Virus record (IMG/VR): IMGVR_UViG_3300028550_004391
Location: 1 to 44,441 of that record
Length of the DNA stretch: 44,441 nucleotides
Strand: one strand, 5' to 3'
From: a virus
Both the position numbers and the translations under genes were made by a program. Positions 25,589 through 31,924 of the stretch are shown here, in pieces; within the stretch, counting starts at the first letter, position 1, and every line of letters starts with the position of its first letter. A model generated the notes under the pieces. That model did no database searches, was not told where the DNA came from, and was given only the letters and a program-made list of their open reading frames with translations.

Positions 25589-25680
25589 TGAAGTGCTTGT
25601 TATCTGAAGTCCTTGGGTTTTGTATGGGATGTCCATGTGACAAATGCGACGAGCAAGGCTGCACCTGTAAAACAAGATAG
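25588..25680 (+). CDS. Cysteine-rich microprotein, 30 residues
   Basis: A 30-residue frame begins at the TAATG overlap with the previous stop. It reads MKCLLSEVLGFCMGCPCDKC, then DEQGCTCKTR. Seven cysteines lie at residues 3, 12, 15, 17, 20, 25 and 27, giving CxxCxC and CxC spacing like small metal-binding or disulfide knots. There is no separate ribosome site beyond AAGG upstream, so translation would depend on coupling. It is the last frame before a terminator. The dense Cys pattern and precise operon fit make it credible, but chance cannot be excluded at this length. Confidence 0.5.
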   Translation: MKCLLSEVLGFCMGCPCDKCDEQGCTCKTR

Positions 25681-25696
25681 GGCTATTAAATTTATT

Positions 25697-25738
25697 AAAA
25701 ATAGTTGGTGTATAATTTTTTATATCAACTATTTTTTT
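25697..25738 (+). terminator. Intrinsic terminator after head small-gene cluster
   Basis: An 11-bp perfect stem, AAAAATAGTTG (25697-25707) and CAACTATTTTT (25726-25736), has an 18-base loop and ends in a T run. It closes the 22110-25680 gene cluster before the bS21 gene. Confidence 0.7.
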
Positions 25739-25773
25739 GTATATTGACATAGTAAATAATTAATAAAGTACAC

Positions 25774-26097
25774 ATGGAAGATTATAAAAAGCGTAAGCGC
25801 TATAAAAGAAACGACTTCACACTAGATAAAAGTGGAACCGGAGTAAGGGTACCAGACAATTCTTCAGCAGCACTTGAAGGTGCATTAAGAAGTTTTAAAA
25901 AAAACCTTAAAGAAGCTGGTAAGATCGACGAATATAAAGATCGCAGAACATATACCAAACCAACAACTGCAAAACGAAGAGCTAGAATAGAAGCTTGCCG
26001 CAATGAACAGTTCAGATGGAAAGCCCAGAAAAAACTAGAAGATGGTTATATTTGGACAGCCCTTATAGACACCAATCAGGGTGGCACAGCAATGTAG
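25774..26097 (+). CDS. rpsU: Phage-encoded ribosomal protein bS21 homologue
   Basis: The 107-residue product carries a bS21 core at about residues 24-85: VRVPDNSSAALEGALRSFKK, NLKEAGKIDEYKDRRTYTKP and TTAKRRARIEACRNEQ. This parallels the ALRRFKR...AG...YEKPTTERKRAKA signature of bacterial bS21. A basic 20-residue N-terminal extension and a C-terminal tail make it longer than the usual 65-71. bS21 sits on the 30S platform next to the anti-Shine-Dalgarno sequence of 16S rRNA. Phage copies are known, and replacement of host bS21 in the ribosome is the likely role. It lies between two terminators, and its ATG has no clear ribosome site. Function on host ribosomes is inferred. Confidence 0.8.
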   Translation: MEDYKKRKRYKRNDFTLDKSGTGVRVPDNSSAALEGALRSFKKNLKEAGKIDEYKDRRTYTKPTTAKRRARIEACRNEQFRWKAQKKLEDGYIWTALIDTNQGGTAM

Positions 26098-26124
26098 GTT
26101 AATTCTTATGTAAAACTTAAATTA

Positions 26125-26157
26125 GATCAAAGATTTAACGTCTTTGGTCTTTTTTTT
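26125..26157 (+). terminator. Intrinsic terminator after bS21
   Basis: A 9-bp stem, GATCAAAGA (26125-26133) and TCTTTGGTC (26141-26149) with one T-G pair, has a 7-base loop followed by eight T. It isolates the bS21 transcript from the scaffold gene. Confidence 0.85.
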
Positions 26158-26200
26158 GTGGGCTTTTTATAAATTCATATATACTTATATTATGTAACCA

Positions 26201-26278
26201 GCATGCAAAAATGCCCCATCCGTAATATGTGGCAAGACATGCAATCCAAAACAATTTTATTGAGACTCCTAATAGTCT
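26201..26278 (+). promoter_or_regulatory. Structured leader upstream of scaffold gene
   Basis: The 210-base gap between bS21 and the scaffold gene holds nested inverted repeats: GCATG (26201-26205) with CATGC (26238-26242), around TGCCCCAT (26212-26219) with ATGTGGCA (26227-26234, one mismatch). A small hairpin follows, AGACT (26263-26267) with AGTCT (26274-26278). An RNA leader structure is plausible; no known riboswitch class is recognised. There is no GATATTTATA motif here. Confidence 0.4.
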
Positions 26279-26309
26279 TATTTCCTAATTATAATATAAG
26301 GAGAATAAT

Positions 26310-27233
26310 ATGTCAAAAGACCTATTAAAAGAAGCTATAGCTGATGCTAAGGCAGTCCGTCAGACTGCAATTGCAAATGCAAAATTAGCTTTAGAAGAAG
26401 CGTTTACGCCCAAACTCCAGTCTATGTTATCTACTAAGATCCGTGAAGAGTATGAAGACGAAGAAGATGAAGAAGAAGTTGACGTTGCCGAAATGGCAAT
26501 GGATTCTGAAGAAGAAACTGACCCCGTTGCAGACCTTGTCGCAGACGAAGAAGAAACAGAGGTTGAGGGTATGTATGGCGAAGACGCAGAAATGGCACCA
26601 GAAGATGAGCTTGAAGAAGACGAAGCTGAAGGTGGACCATCTGAAGATGACCTCGAGTTAGAAGCTATCCTTCGTGAACTAGAAGCCGGAACTGATACAG
26701 AAGAGGATGAAGATCCTATGGCTGAAGACGCCGCTGCTGTATACACTGGCGCTGAAGAAGAAGAGCCTGTAACAGAAGATGCAACAGAGGACGATGAAGA
26801 ATTCGACCTCGAAGAAGTTATTAATGCCCTAAGAGAAGAAGACGAAGAAGAAGCTCCTGTTGAAGAAGATGCTACTGAAGACGATCTAGAAGAAGCTTAT
26901 GCAACTATTAAGTTCCTAAGATCTAAGATCAACGAAGTAAATCTACTTAACGCTAAGCTACTATTCTCTAACAAACTCTTTAGAGCTAATAACTTGAATG
27001 AATCACAAAAACTACGTGTAATTGAAACGTTCGATAGAGCAGCATCAGTACGTGAAGTTAAGTTGGTATATTCAACACTTGCTGAATCAATGGTAGGAAA
27101 ATCAGGAACTAAAACTTCAATGACTGAAGGCTTAGCTTCAAAATCTACAAAATCTACTGCACCAAATAAATCGGTGATTGTAGAATCAAACAACTTTTCA
27201 GACCGCATGCGTAAGCTTGCCGGTTTAATTTAA
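26310..27233 (+). CDS. 22: Prohead core scaffold protein, gp22-like
   Basis: This 307-residue protein has the plan of T4-like scaffolds. A helical N-terminus (MSKDLLKEAIADAKAVRQTA) is followed by about 150 very acidic residues in runs of Glu and Asp (residues 47-205). A helical C-terminal third has DLEEAYATIKFLRSKINEVN, and the end SDRMRKLAGLI resembles other gp22 C-termini. Scaffold fills the prohead and is then degraded by the gp21 protease; several LKE, LEE and IRE contexts are present. AAGGAG before the ATG and direct placement ahead of the capsid gene support the call. Confidence 0.88.
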   Translation: MSKDLLKEAIADAKAVRQTAIANAKLALEEAFTPKLQSMLSTKIREEYEDEEDEEEVDVAEMAMDSEEETDPVADLVADEEETEVEGMYGEDAEMAPEDELEEDEAEGGPSEDDLELEAILRELEAGTDTEEDEDPMAEDAAAVYTGAEEEEPVTEDATEDDEEFDLEEVINALREEDEEEAPVEEDATEDDLEEAYATIKFLRSKINEVNLLNAKLLFSNKLFRANNLNESQKLRVIETFDRAASVREVKLVYSTLAESMVGKSGTKTSMTEGLASKSTKSTAPNKSVIVESNNFSDRMRKLAGLI

Positions 27234-27254
27234 TTTAAAATTTAGGAGACAATA

Positions 27255-28754
27255 ATGTCAAATATTTCAAACTTGCTGCAAGATTCAAAAGCAGCTTTTG
27301 CGGATCAACGCAATGAAACACAAGGCTACGTTACTAAATGGGAAAAGACTGGACTTTTAGAAGGACTTAGTGGTGAATATGATAAACATAACACTGCTAT
27401 TCTTTTGGAAAACCAAGCTAAACAACTCATCTCTGAGGCAAACAATACTGCAACAGCTAATGATGAGTGGAATGGCGTAGCTTTACCACTAGTAAGACGT
27501 ATCTTTGCAGAAATCTCAGCAAAAGATTTCGTATCAGTACAACCAATGAACTTACCATCAGGTCTAGTTTTCTGGTTGGACTTTAAATATGGTAACACAG
27601 CTGGTGGCCATAAAGCCGGAGAATCTGTCTACGGTGCTGGTTCAAAGAATGCAGTAACTGATTTCACAAAAGGTCTATATGATGGCCCTGGACGTGAAGG
27701 CTTTAGTTTAAAAGCTACAAAACTTAGCGATGGTTCAGGATCTACACATGTCTTTACTGGTGTCGATGGCGAAGAAGCTGACCCAGGAATGCTAATGTCT
27801 GCATACGCTATCACAGGTGGTAATGTAGTACAAGTAGCTTCTGTTGATGGTCTAACAGTAACATGGGATTCTGTTTTAGGACTAGGTGGTGAAGGCGATT
27901 CTGATGTTTATTACTACAAAGAAAACCTCGCCGCAGCAGCACGTGGTGACTTTGAGGCACAGCATACTTTTGGAACAGCCAATGAAGAAGCTAACTTAGA
28001 GATTCCAGAACTAGAGGTTGCTCTAGAATCGGAGGCTTTAGTTGCTAAGACACGTAAGTTAAAAGTTGTATGGACTCCAGAGTTTGCACAAGATTTAAAT
28101 GCGTATCACTCAATTGATGCTGAAGCAGAATTAACTTCAATGTTATCTGAGTACATCGCAATGGAAATCGATTTAGAGATCCTACAGATGCTACACGCTT
28201 CTGCTGGCCATACAGGTACATGGTTCGCTAACCCTCCAGCTGATGCATATGCAGAAACTAACACATATTCTTCAGGTTCAACTTGGGCTTATCAGTTAGG
28301 TACTCACAATGCTACTATTGGATTTGAAATCCAAAAGATATCTAATAAGATCCACAGATCAACAATGCGCGGTGGTGCAAACTTTATCGTTTGTTCACCA
28401 GATATTGCTACTATTCTTGAGACTATCCCTAGTTTCGCAGTAGACACTGATGGAAATCAAGATGGATTCGCAGCTGGCGTTGAAAAGATTGGAAACTTTG
28501 CAAACCGTTATAAGGTTTACAAGAATCCATATTGGAACTCAGACGATCTAATTATCGGGTTTAGAGGAAATCAATTCCTTGAAACTGGTGCAGTTTATGC
28601 TCCGTATATCCCGCTAATCATGACTCCGTTGGTTTATGATCCAAACAACTTTACTCCACGTAAAGGTGTAATGACACGTTATGCTAAAAAGGTAGTTCGT
28701 AAGGACTTCTATGGTAAGCTAACAGTTGCTAACAAAGCAGGATTAGGTTTATAA
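27255..28754 (+). CDS. 23: Major capsid protein, gp23-like
   Basis: The 499-residue HK97-fold capsid protein of T4 type includes GVALPLVRRIFAEISAKDFV, SVQPMNLPSGLVFWLDFKYG, then ELEVALESEALVAKTRKLKV and VWTPEFAQDLNAYHSIDAEA. These are characteristic gp23 segments. The prohead-cleaved leader probably ends at QLISE (Glu61) before Ala-Asn, close to the T4 cut after residue 65. Length is near T4 gp23 (521). AGGAG with ideal spacing and a strong terminator downstream fit very high expression. No separate vertex protein (gp24) is seen in the window. Confidence 0.95.
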   Translation: MSNISNLLQDSKAAFADQRNETQGYVTKWEKTGLLEGLSGEYDKHNTAILLENQAKQLISEANNTATANDEWNGVALPLVRRIFAEISAKDFVSVQPMNLPSGLVFWLDFKYGNTAGGHKAGESVYGAGSKNAVTDFTKGLYDGPGREGFSLKATKLSDGSGSTHVFTGVDGEEADPGMLMSAYAITGGNVVQVASVDGLTVTWDSVLGLGGEGDSDVYYYKENLAAAARGDFEAQHTFGTANEEANLEIPELEVALESEALVAKTRKLKVVWTPEFAQDLNAYHSIDAEAELTSMLSEYIAMEIDLEILQMLHASAGHTGTWFANPPADAYAETNTYSSGSTWAYQLGTHNATIGFEIQKISNKIHRSTMRGGANFIVCSPDIATILETIPSFAVDTDGNQDGFAAGVEKIGNFANRYKVYKNPYWNSDDLIIGFRGNQFLETGAVYAPYIPLIMTPLVYDPNNFTPRKGVMTRYAKKVVRKDFYGKLTVANKAGLGL

Positions 28755-28785
28755 TAATAATTTATTATTAATTAACTTATGAATT

Positions 28786-28815
28786 AGAGGCTCATTAATT
28801 TGAGCCTCTTTTTTT
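28786..28815 (+). terminator. Intrinsic terminator after major capsid gene
   Basis: A perfect 9-bp stem, AGAGGCTCA (28786-28794) and TGAGCCTCT (28801-28809), has a 6-base loop and a seven-T run. It is one of the clearest terminators in the window. Confidence 0.92.
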
Positions 28816-28821
28816 GTGCTA

Positions 28822-28831
28822 GATATTTATA
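28822..28831 (+). promoter_or_regulatory. Late-promoter-like motif GATATTTATA
   Basis: Exact motif directly after the capsid terminator and 20 bases before the ATG at 28852 of phoH. Its position between terminator and ribosome site is good evidence for promoter function. Confidence 0.65.
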
Positions 28832-28851
28832 GTAAAGAAGAGGAGATCTCA

Positions 28852-29529
28852 ATGTCTACAAGTTTTTCAAATAAACCCAAAAATAATAAAAAAGGGTATA
28901 GGTTTTTATTATCCCTAAACCCAGAGCAAAAAAAAGCTAAGTCTATAATTCTAGAAAATGATGTGTCAATCATAATGGGTAATGCAGGATCTGGAAAAAC
29001 CCTATTAGCATGTCAAATAGCATTAAACTTAACCCTAGATAAAAATGTCGAAAAAATAATTATTACAAGGCCCACAATATCTAAAGAGGACCTAGGATAT
29101 TTACCAGGAGGCATTGACGATAAAATGGATCCATGGGTAGCACCTGTATATGGTAACATGTATCAACTACTTAGACGTGAACGTATAGACTCTATGATAA
29201 GCGATAGACAGATCGAAATAGTTCCTGTATCATATATGAGAGGACGTACCTTTACCAATTCGGTGATAATTGTAGACGAGGCCCAAAACTTGACCCACGA
29301 CCAAACCCTAATGATACTTCAAAGAATCGGTAAAGGTTCCAAAATGATGTTCTGCGGAGATTCAGACCAAATAGATTTAAAATCTACAGGAGAGTCTGGT
29401 TTAAAGTTTTTACAATCAATAACAACGGTTAATGGCTTACACACTATTGAGCTATTGGAAAATCACAGGCATCCAATACTAAAACAGATCTTAAATGCAT
29501 ACGAAGAGATGCCAGGTAAAGTTTTATAG
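28852..29529 (+). CDS. phoH: PhoH-like ATPase
   Basis: The 225-residue protein has a P-loop IIMGNAGSGKT (Gly43-Thr50), the PhoH segment IIITRPTISKEDLGYLPGG, Walker B VIIVDEAQN and the sensor FCGDSDQIDLKSTGESGL. These place it in the PhoH/RNA-helicase-like family common in marine phages. Its role in infection is unsettled; phosphate response and RNA metabolism are both suggested in the literature. A longer frame opens at 28816, but that codon precedes the promoter-like motif, and AGAGGAG stands 7 bases before the ATG at 28852, so the shorter start is preferred. It begins the unit behind the capsid terminator. Confidence 0.92.
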   Translation: MSTSFSNKPKNNKKGYRFLLSLNPEQKKAKSIILENDVSIIMGNAGSGKTLLACQIALNLTLDKNVEKIIITRPTISKEDLGYLPGGIDDKMDPWVAPVYGNMYQLLRRERIDSMISDRQIEIVPVSYMRGRTFTNSVIIVDEAQNLTHDQTLMILQRIGKGSKMMFCGDSDQIDLKSTGESGLKFLQSITTVNGLHTIELLENHRHPILKQILNAYEEMPGKVL

Positions 29530-29553
29530 TGTATTTATTTAGTACTCTTTCGT

Positions 29554-29562
29554 ATATTTATA
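29554..29562 (+). promoter_or_regulatory. Late-promoter-like motif TATATTTATA
   Basis: GTATATTTATA in a TTTCG context, 31 bases before the ATG at 29594. A weaker GTATTTATTT lies 25 bases further upstream, just after the phoH stop. Confidence 0.55.
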
Positions 29563-29593
29563 TATGGAAGTACAATCACGTTTAGGAGACCCC

Positions 29594-29959
29594 ATGGCAG
29601 CTGGCATTTATAATTTTACCATAGAACAAGGAACAACAGTAGTAAAGCAATTCACATATAAGGATGCTAATGCAGCGGTTGTGGACTTAGCAGGCTATGA
29701 TGTCCGAATGCAAATACGTGATACTGTAGCGTCTTCAACCGTAATAGATACCTTCGGTACCGGTAGCGGAATGACTATCCTAGCTACTGCTGAATCTACC
29801 GCTAGTGGTACTATACAACTTAGAATTGAAGCAGCTTCTTCTTCCTTATATACATTTACAACAGCAGTTTATGACATTGAAATAGAGGCAACAGGTTCTT
29901 CAACAGTCACAAGACTTTTACAAGGTTCGATAAAGTTATCTCCTGAAGTCACGAGATAA
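29594..29959 (+). CDS. Small beta-rich virion-associated protein
   Basis: This 121-residue protein starts MAAGIYNFTIEQGTTVVKQF. I place the start at 29594 because AGGAG is 6 bases upstream; an in-frame ATG at 29564 lies inside the promoter-like motif. The pattern QGTTVVKQFTYKDANAAVVD then LAGYDVRMQIRD is like the N-terminal Ig-like or BppU-type domains of many phage tail and baseplate proteins. The alternation of strands to the end suggests one small beta sandwich. It leads the second bank of fibre-like genes; exact role unknown. Confidence 0.7.
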   Translation: MAAGIYNFTIEQGTTVVKQFTYKDANAAVVDLAGYDVRMQIRDTVASSTVIDTFGTGSGMTILATAESTASGTIQLRIEAASSSLYTFTTAVYDIEIEATGSSTVTRLLQGSIKLSPEVTR

Positions 29960-29961
29960 CA

Positions 29962-30618
29962 TTGTCCAGCGAAGTTGAGATATATAACGACTCTGAGTCA
30001 ATAAGTGTTTCTGACTTAACAGTACATAGTCTAGATATTAATGATATATTAGCAGGTGGCACAATAGCAATAAGCTCTGCCGTTAGTATATTAGAAGGTG
30101 GCACAATAACTACCGCCCCAAATGTTGAAACAATAACCCCTGCTGCAGACATTAATGTAAAAGTATCTGTTACTGTAGAGGCTCCTAATCAAGTACAAAT
30201 AAGCATTAGTGGGGATAATGAAGTATCAATAGCTGATGTTGCGTCATTAGGCCCAACAGGGGCTACAGGAACTCAAGGACCTTCTGGGGTTGGGGTGTTT
30301 AATGACCTTATAGGTAATCCATTTAGGGCTAATGGCACTGAGACAGAATATAAGGTTGGTTTAAATCTTACTAATCCTCAATATGAACTTGAGCTAACTT
30401 CAACTCTATTTTCTCCTGTGATATCAAGCTCGGCAGTAGCAATAAATGGCAATGGAGCTAGTGACCTTTTTATAGTTAAGCTTAATGATTCGTCTGAGAG
30501 TAAATTTATAATTAATTTACAGGGAGTAACTATATTGGGTCAATTTGAAACTACGCCAACACCAGTGGATGGAGGAATGTTCTATAGCTCTTCTGGGGAT
30601 TTTTATCTTGGCAGCTGA
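29962..30618 (+). CDS. Fibre-like protein with collagen-like segment, TTG start
   Basis: The 218-residue product begins at TTG (29962), two bases after the previous stop, with no ATG in the N-terminal part. Residues 97-109 form a short collagen-like run, GPTGATGTQGPSG, dividing an N-terminal strand-rich domain (about 1-90) from a C-terminal domain with VINGNGASDLF-like beta repeats. Gly-X-Y runs are common in phage fibres as trimerising shafts. The non-ATG start should be checked, but the frame is well conserved in composition along its length. Likely fibre or whisker component. Confidence 0.65.
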   Translation: MSSEVEIYNDSESISVSDLTVHSLDINDILAGGTIAISSAVSILEGGTITTAPNVETITPAADINVKVSVTVEAPNQVQISISGDNEVSIADVASLGPTGATGTQGPSGVGVFNDLIGNPFRANGTETEYKVGLNLTNPQYELELTSTLFSPVISSSAVAINGNGASDLFIVKLNDSSESKFIINLQGVTILGQFETTPTPVDGGMFYSSSGDFYLGS

Positions 30619-30626
30619 TATTTATA
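30617..30626 (+). promoter_or_regulatory. Late-promoter-like motif GATATTTATA
   Basis: Exact motif overlapping the stop codon of the previous gene, 28 bases before the ATG at 30655. Confidence 0.6.
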
Positions 30627-30654
30627 GTTGAAATGATAGTAATAGGAATAATTA

Positions 30655-31902
30655 ATGGCATTATTTAACGGAAAATGGGAAATCAAGACATGGCAGGAGC
30701 TTTCAGCATCAGTTGCCGACTCTTCTAACGCCCTTGAGTTTAGGCCTAAACATAGGCTTCCCTACAAATTGCAACAAGGTGCAAAAGCTTCTAAAGTTGT
30801 TGGAGGATTTTTTAATAGAGAGTCAATTCTAACAGCACCTGACTATCCTGATGGATTTTTTATATATGATACAGGCTCGGGTCTTTCATATACTGGTTTG
30901 GTTAAGGCAAATTTTAAATCGGATGTTCAAAATTTTCTTGCATCAAGTTCCTTTTCTTCCGCAGCAAAAACACAACTTAGTGCATCTTTTCATGCTACTA
31001 ATCACCCTGACATTATAGTGCAAGTAGACGAGTCGGGGGCTAAAAGCTTATTGCCATTTTCACCAGCTACGGCTAGTTGGGATGTACCGTGTGCTTTTAT
31101 AGGAGACTCTGCAAATGGACTGGTTACGGTAAATAATTCTACAAATTCTACAAACATAAAACTTAAAGCAGCTGGTGTCTTTGTATCGGGAAGCATACAT
31201 GAGGTAGAATTTACTCTTCCTATGGAAACAATAAGCTTTACAGGAACTTTTGTATCCAGAAGCATTAAGTTTGCTTCATTTACAGGATCGGAATATACCC
31301 CAGATCAATATGCAAACAGTGCTATTTATACTCCACACGGGGAAGCTCAAACTACAGCTTCGATTATCGGGGAAATATTTGGATCTGGATCATTTAAACC
31401 CCATCCCCGGGGACTTTATGACCATGTTGAACATGGGGGATTCTTAATGGCCTTGGGTGATGATATTTTAACTGGAAGCAATTCTGCTTCTGATGGTGGT
31501 TATGTATATGGTGGCAAATTAGGAGTGTTACATTTCCCGTCCGGATCTGTAATAGCAAGTGCATCATTTACTAATATCTATGCCACCACAGATACAAATA
31601 TGTCGGGATCTTCAGGATCTGCAGGAGAAATATTTTTTGTTAGTGGATCCCTATCCGCAACAGGTTCTACCGTTGATGGCTCTGCATACTTTTGGGACAA
31701 TACATTTCCTGCTGGAGCTGGATATATCACTAATAATCAAGATTCTGGTTCGCATGTATTTGCAGATGCAGAACTAAAAACAGGTGCAGCAGAAGGGATC
31801 TATGTCTTTTCAGGATCTAATTCAGCATCTTTAGTAATATTTCCAACCTCAAATATACAAGAATTCCCAAGAGTTCCTAGATTCAGCGGAACCAAATATT
31901 AA
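30655..31902 (+). CDS. Virion structural/fibre-like protein
   Basis: This 415-residue Ser/Gly-rich protein starts MALFNGKWEIKTWQELSASV. Repeated short units such as VFVSGSIHE, GEIFGSGSF, FFVSGSLSATGS and YVFSGSNSASL indicate an elongated beta-rich structure. A histidine-containing region around residues 254-266 (HPRGLYDHVEHGG) stands out, but no enzyme family is recognised. AGGAA and a GATATTTATA motif precede it. It heads the group of Trp-Lys-tagged proteins and may be the platform or a fibre itself; inferred from context. Confidence 0.65.
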   Translation: MALFNGKWEIKTWQELSASVADSSNALEFRPKHRLPYKLQQGAKASKVVGGFFNRESILTAPDYPDGFFIYDTGSGLSYTGLVKANFKSDVQNFLASSSFSSAAKTQLSASFHATNHPDIIVQVDESGAKSLLPFSPATASWDVPCAFIGDSANGLVTVNNSTNSTNIKLKAAGVFVSGSIHEVEFTLPMETISFTGTFVSRSIKFASFTGSEYTPDQYANSAIYTPHGEAQTTASIIGEIFGSGSFKPHPRGLYDHVEHGGFLMALGDDILTGSNSASDGGYVYGGKLGVLHFPSGSVIASASFTNIYATTDTNMSGSSGSAGEIFFVSGSLSATGSTVDGSAYFWDNTFPAGAGYITNNQDSGSHVFADAELKTGAAEGIYVFSGSNSASLVIFPTSNIQEFPRVPRFSGTKY

Positions 31903-31924
31903 AATTAAATAGAGTAAACACAGC

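Noticed and set aside
26202-26327. A 41-codon frame in the leader before the scaffold gene
   Set aside because: It has no ribosome site, runs into the scaffold start and has an unremarkable composition; better explained as structured leader.
26360-26746. Long minus-strand open frame rich in serine opposite the scaffold gene
   Set aside because: It is the complement of GAA/GAT-rich acidic codons of the gp22-like gene. No ribosome site, no promoter and no minus-strand genes elsewhere.
28752-28770. Perfect AT-only inverted repeat TAATAATAA / TTATTATTA after the capsid gene
   Set aside because: Low-complexity AT palindrome next to a much stronger GC-containing terminator; no independent role supported.
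28816-28851. Upstream extension of phoH (start at 28816)
   Set aside because: It starts directly after the terminator T run and spans the promoter-like motif; AGAGGAG fits only the ATG at 28852.
29564-29593. Upstream ATG for the small beta-rich protein
   Set aside because: It lies inside the ATATTTATATATG motif with no ribosome site; the ATG at 29594 has AGGAG.
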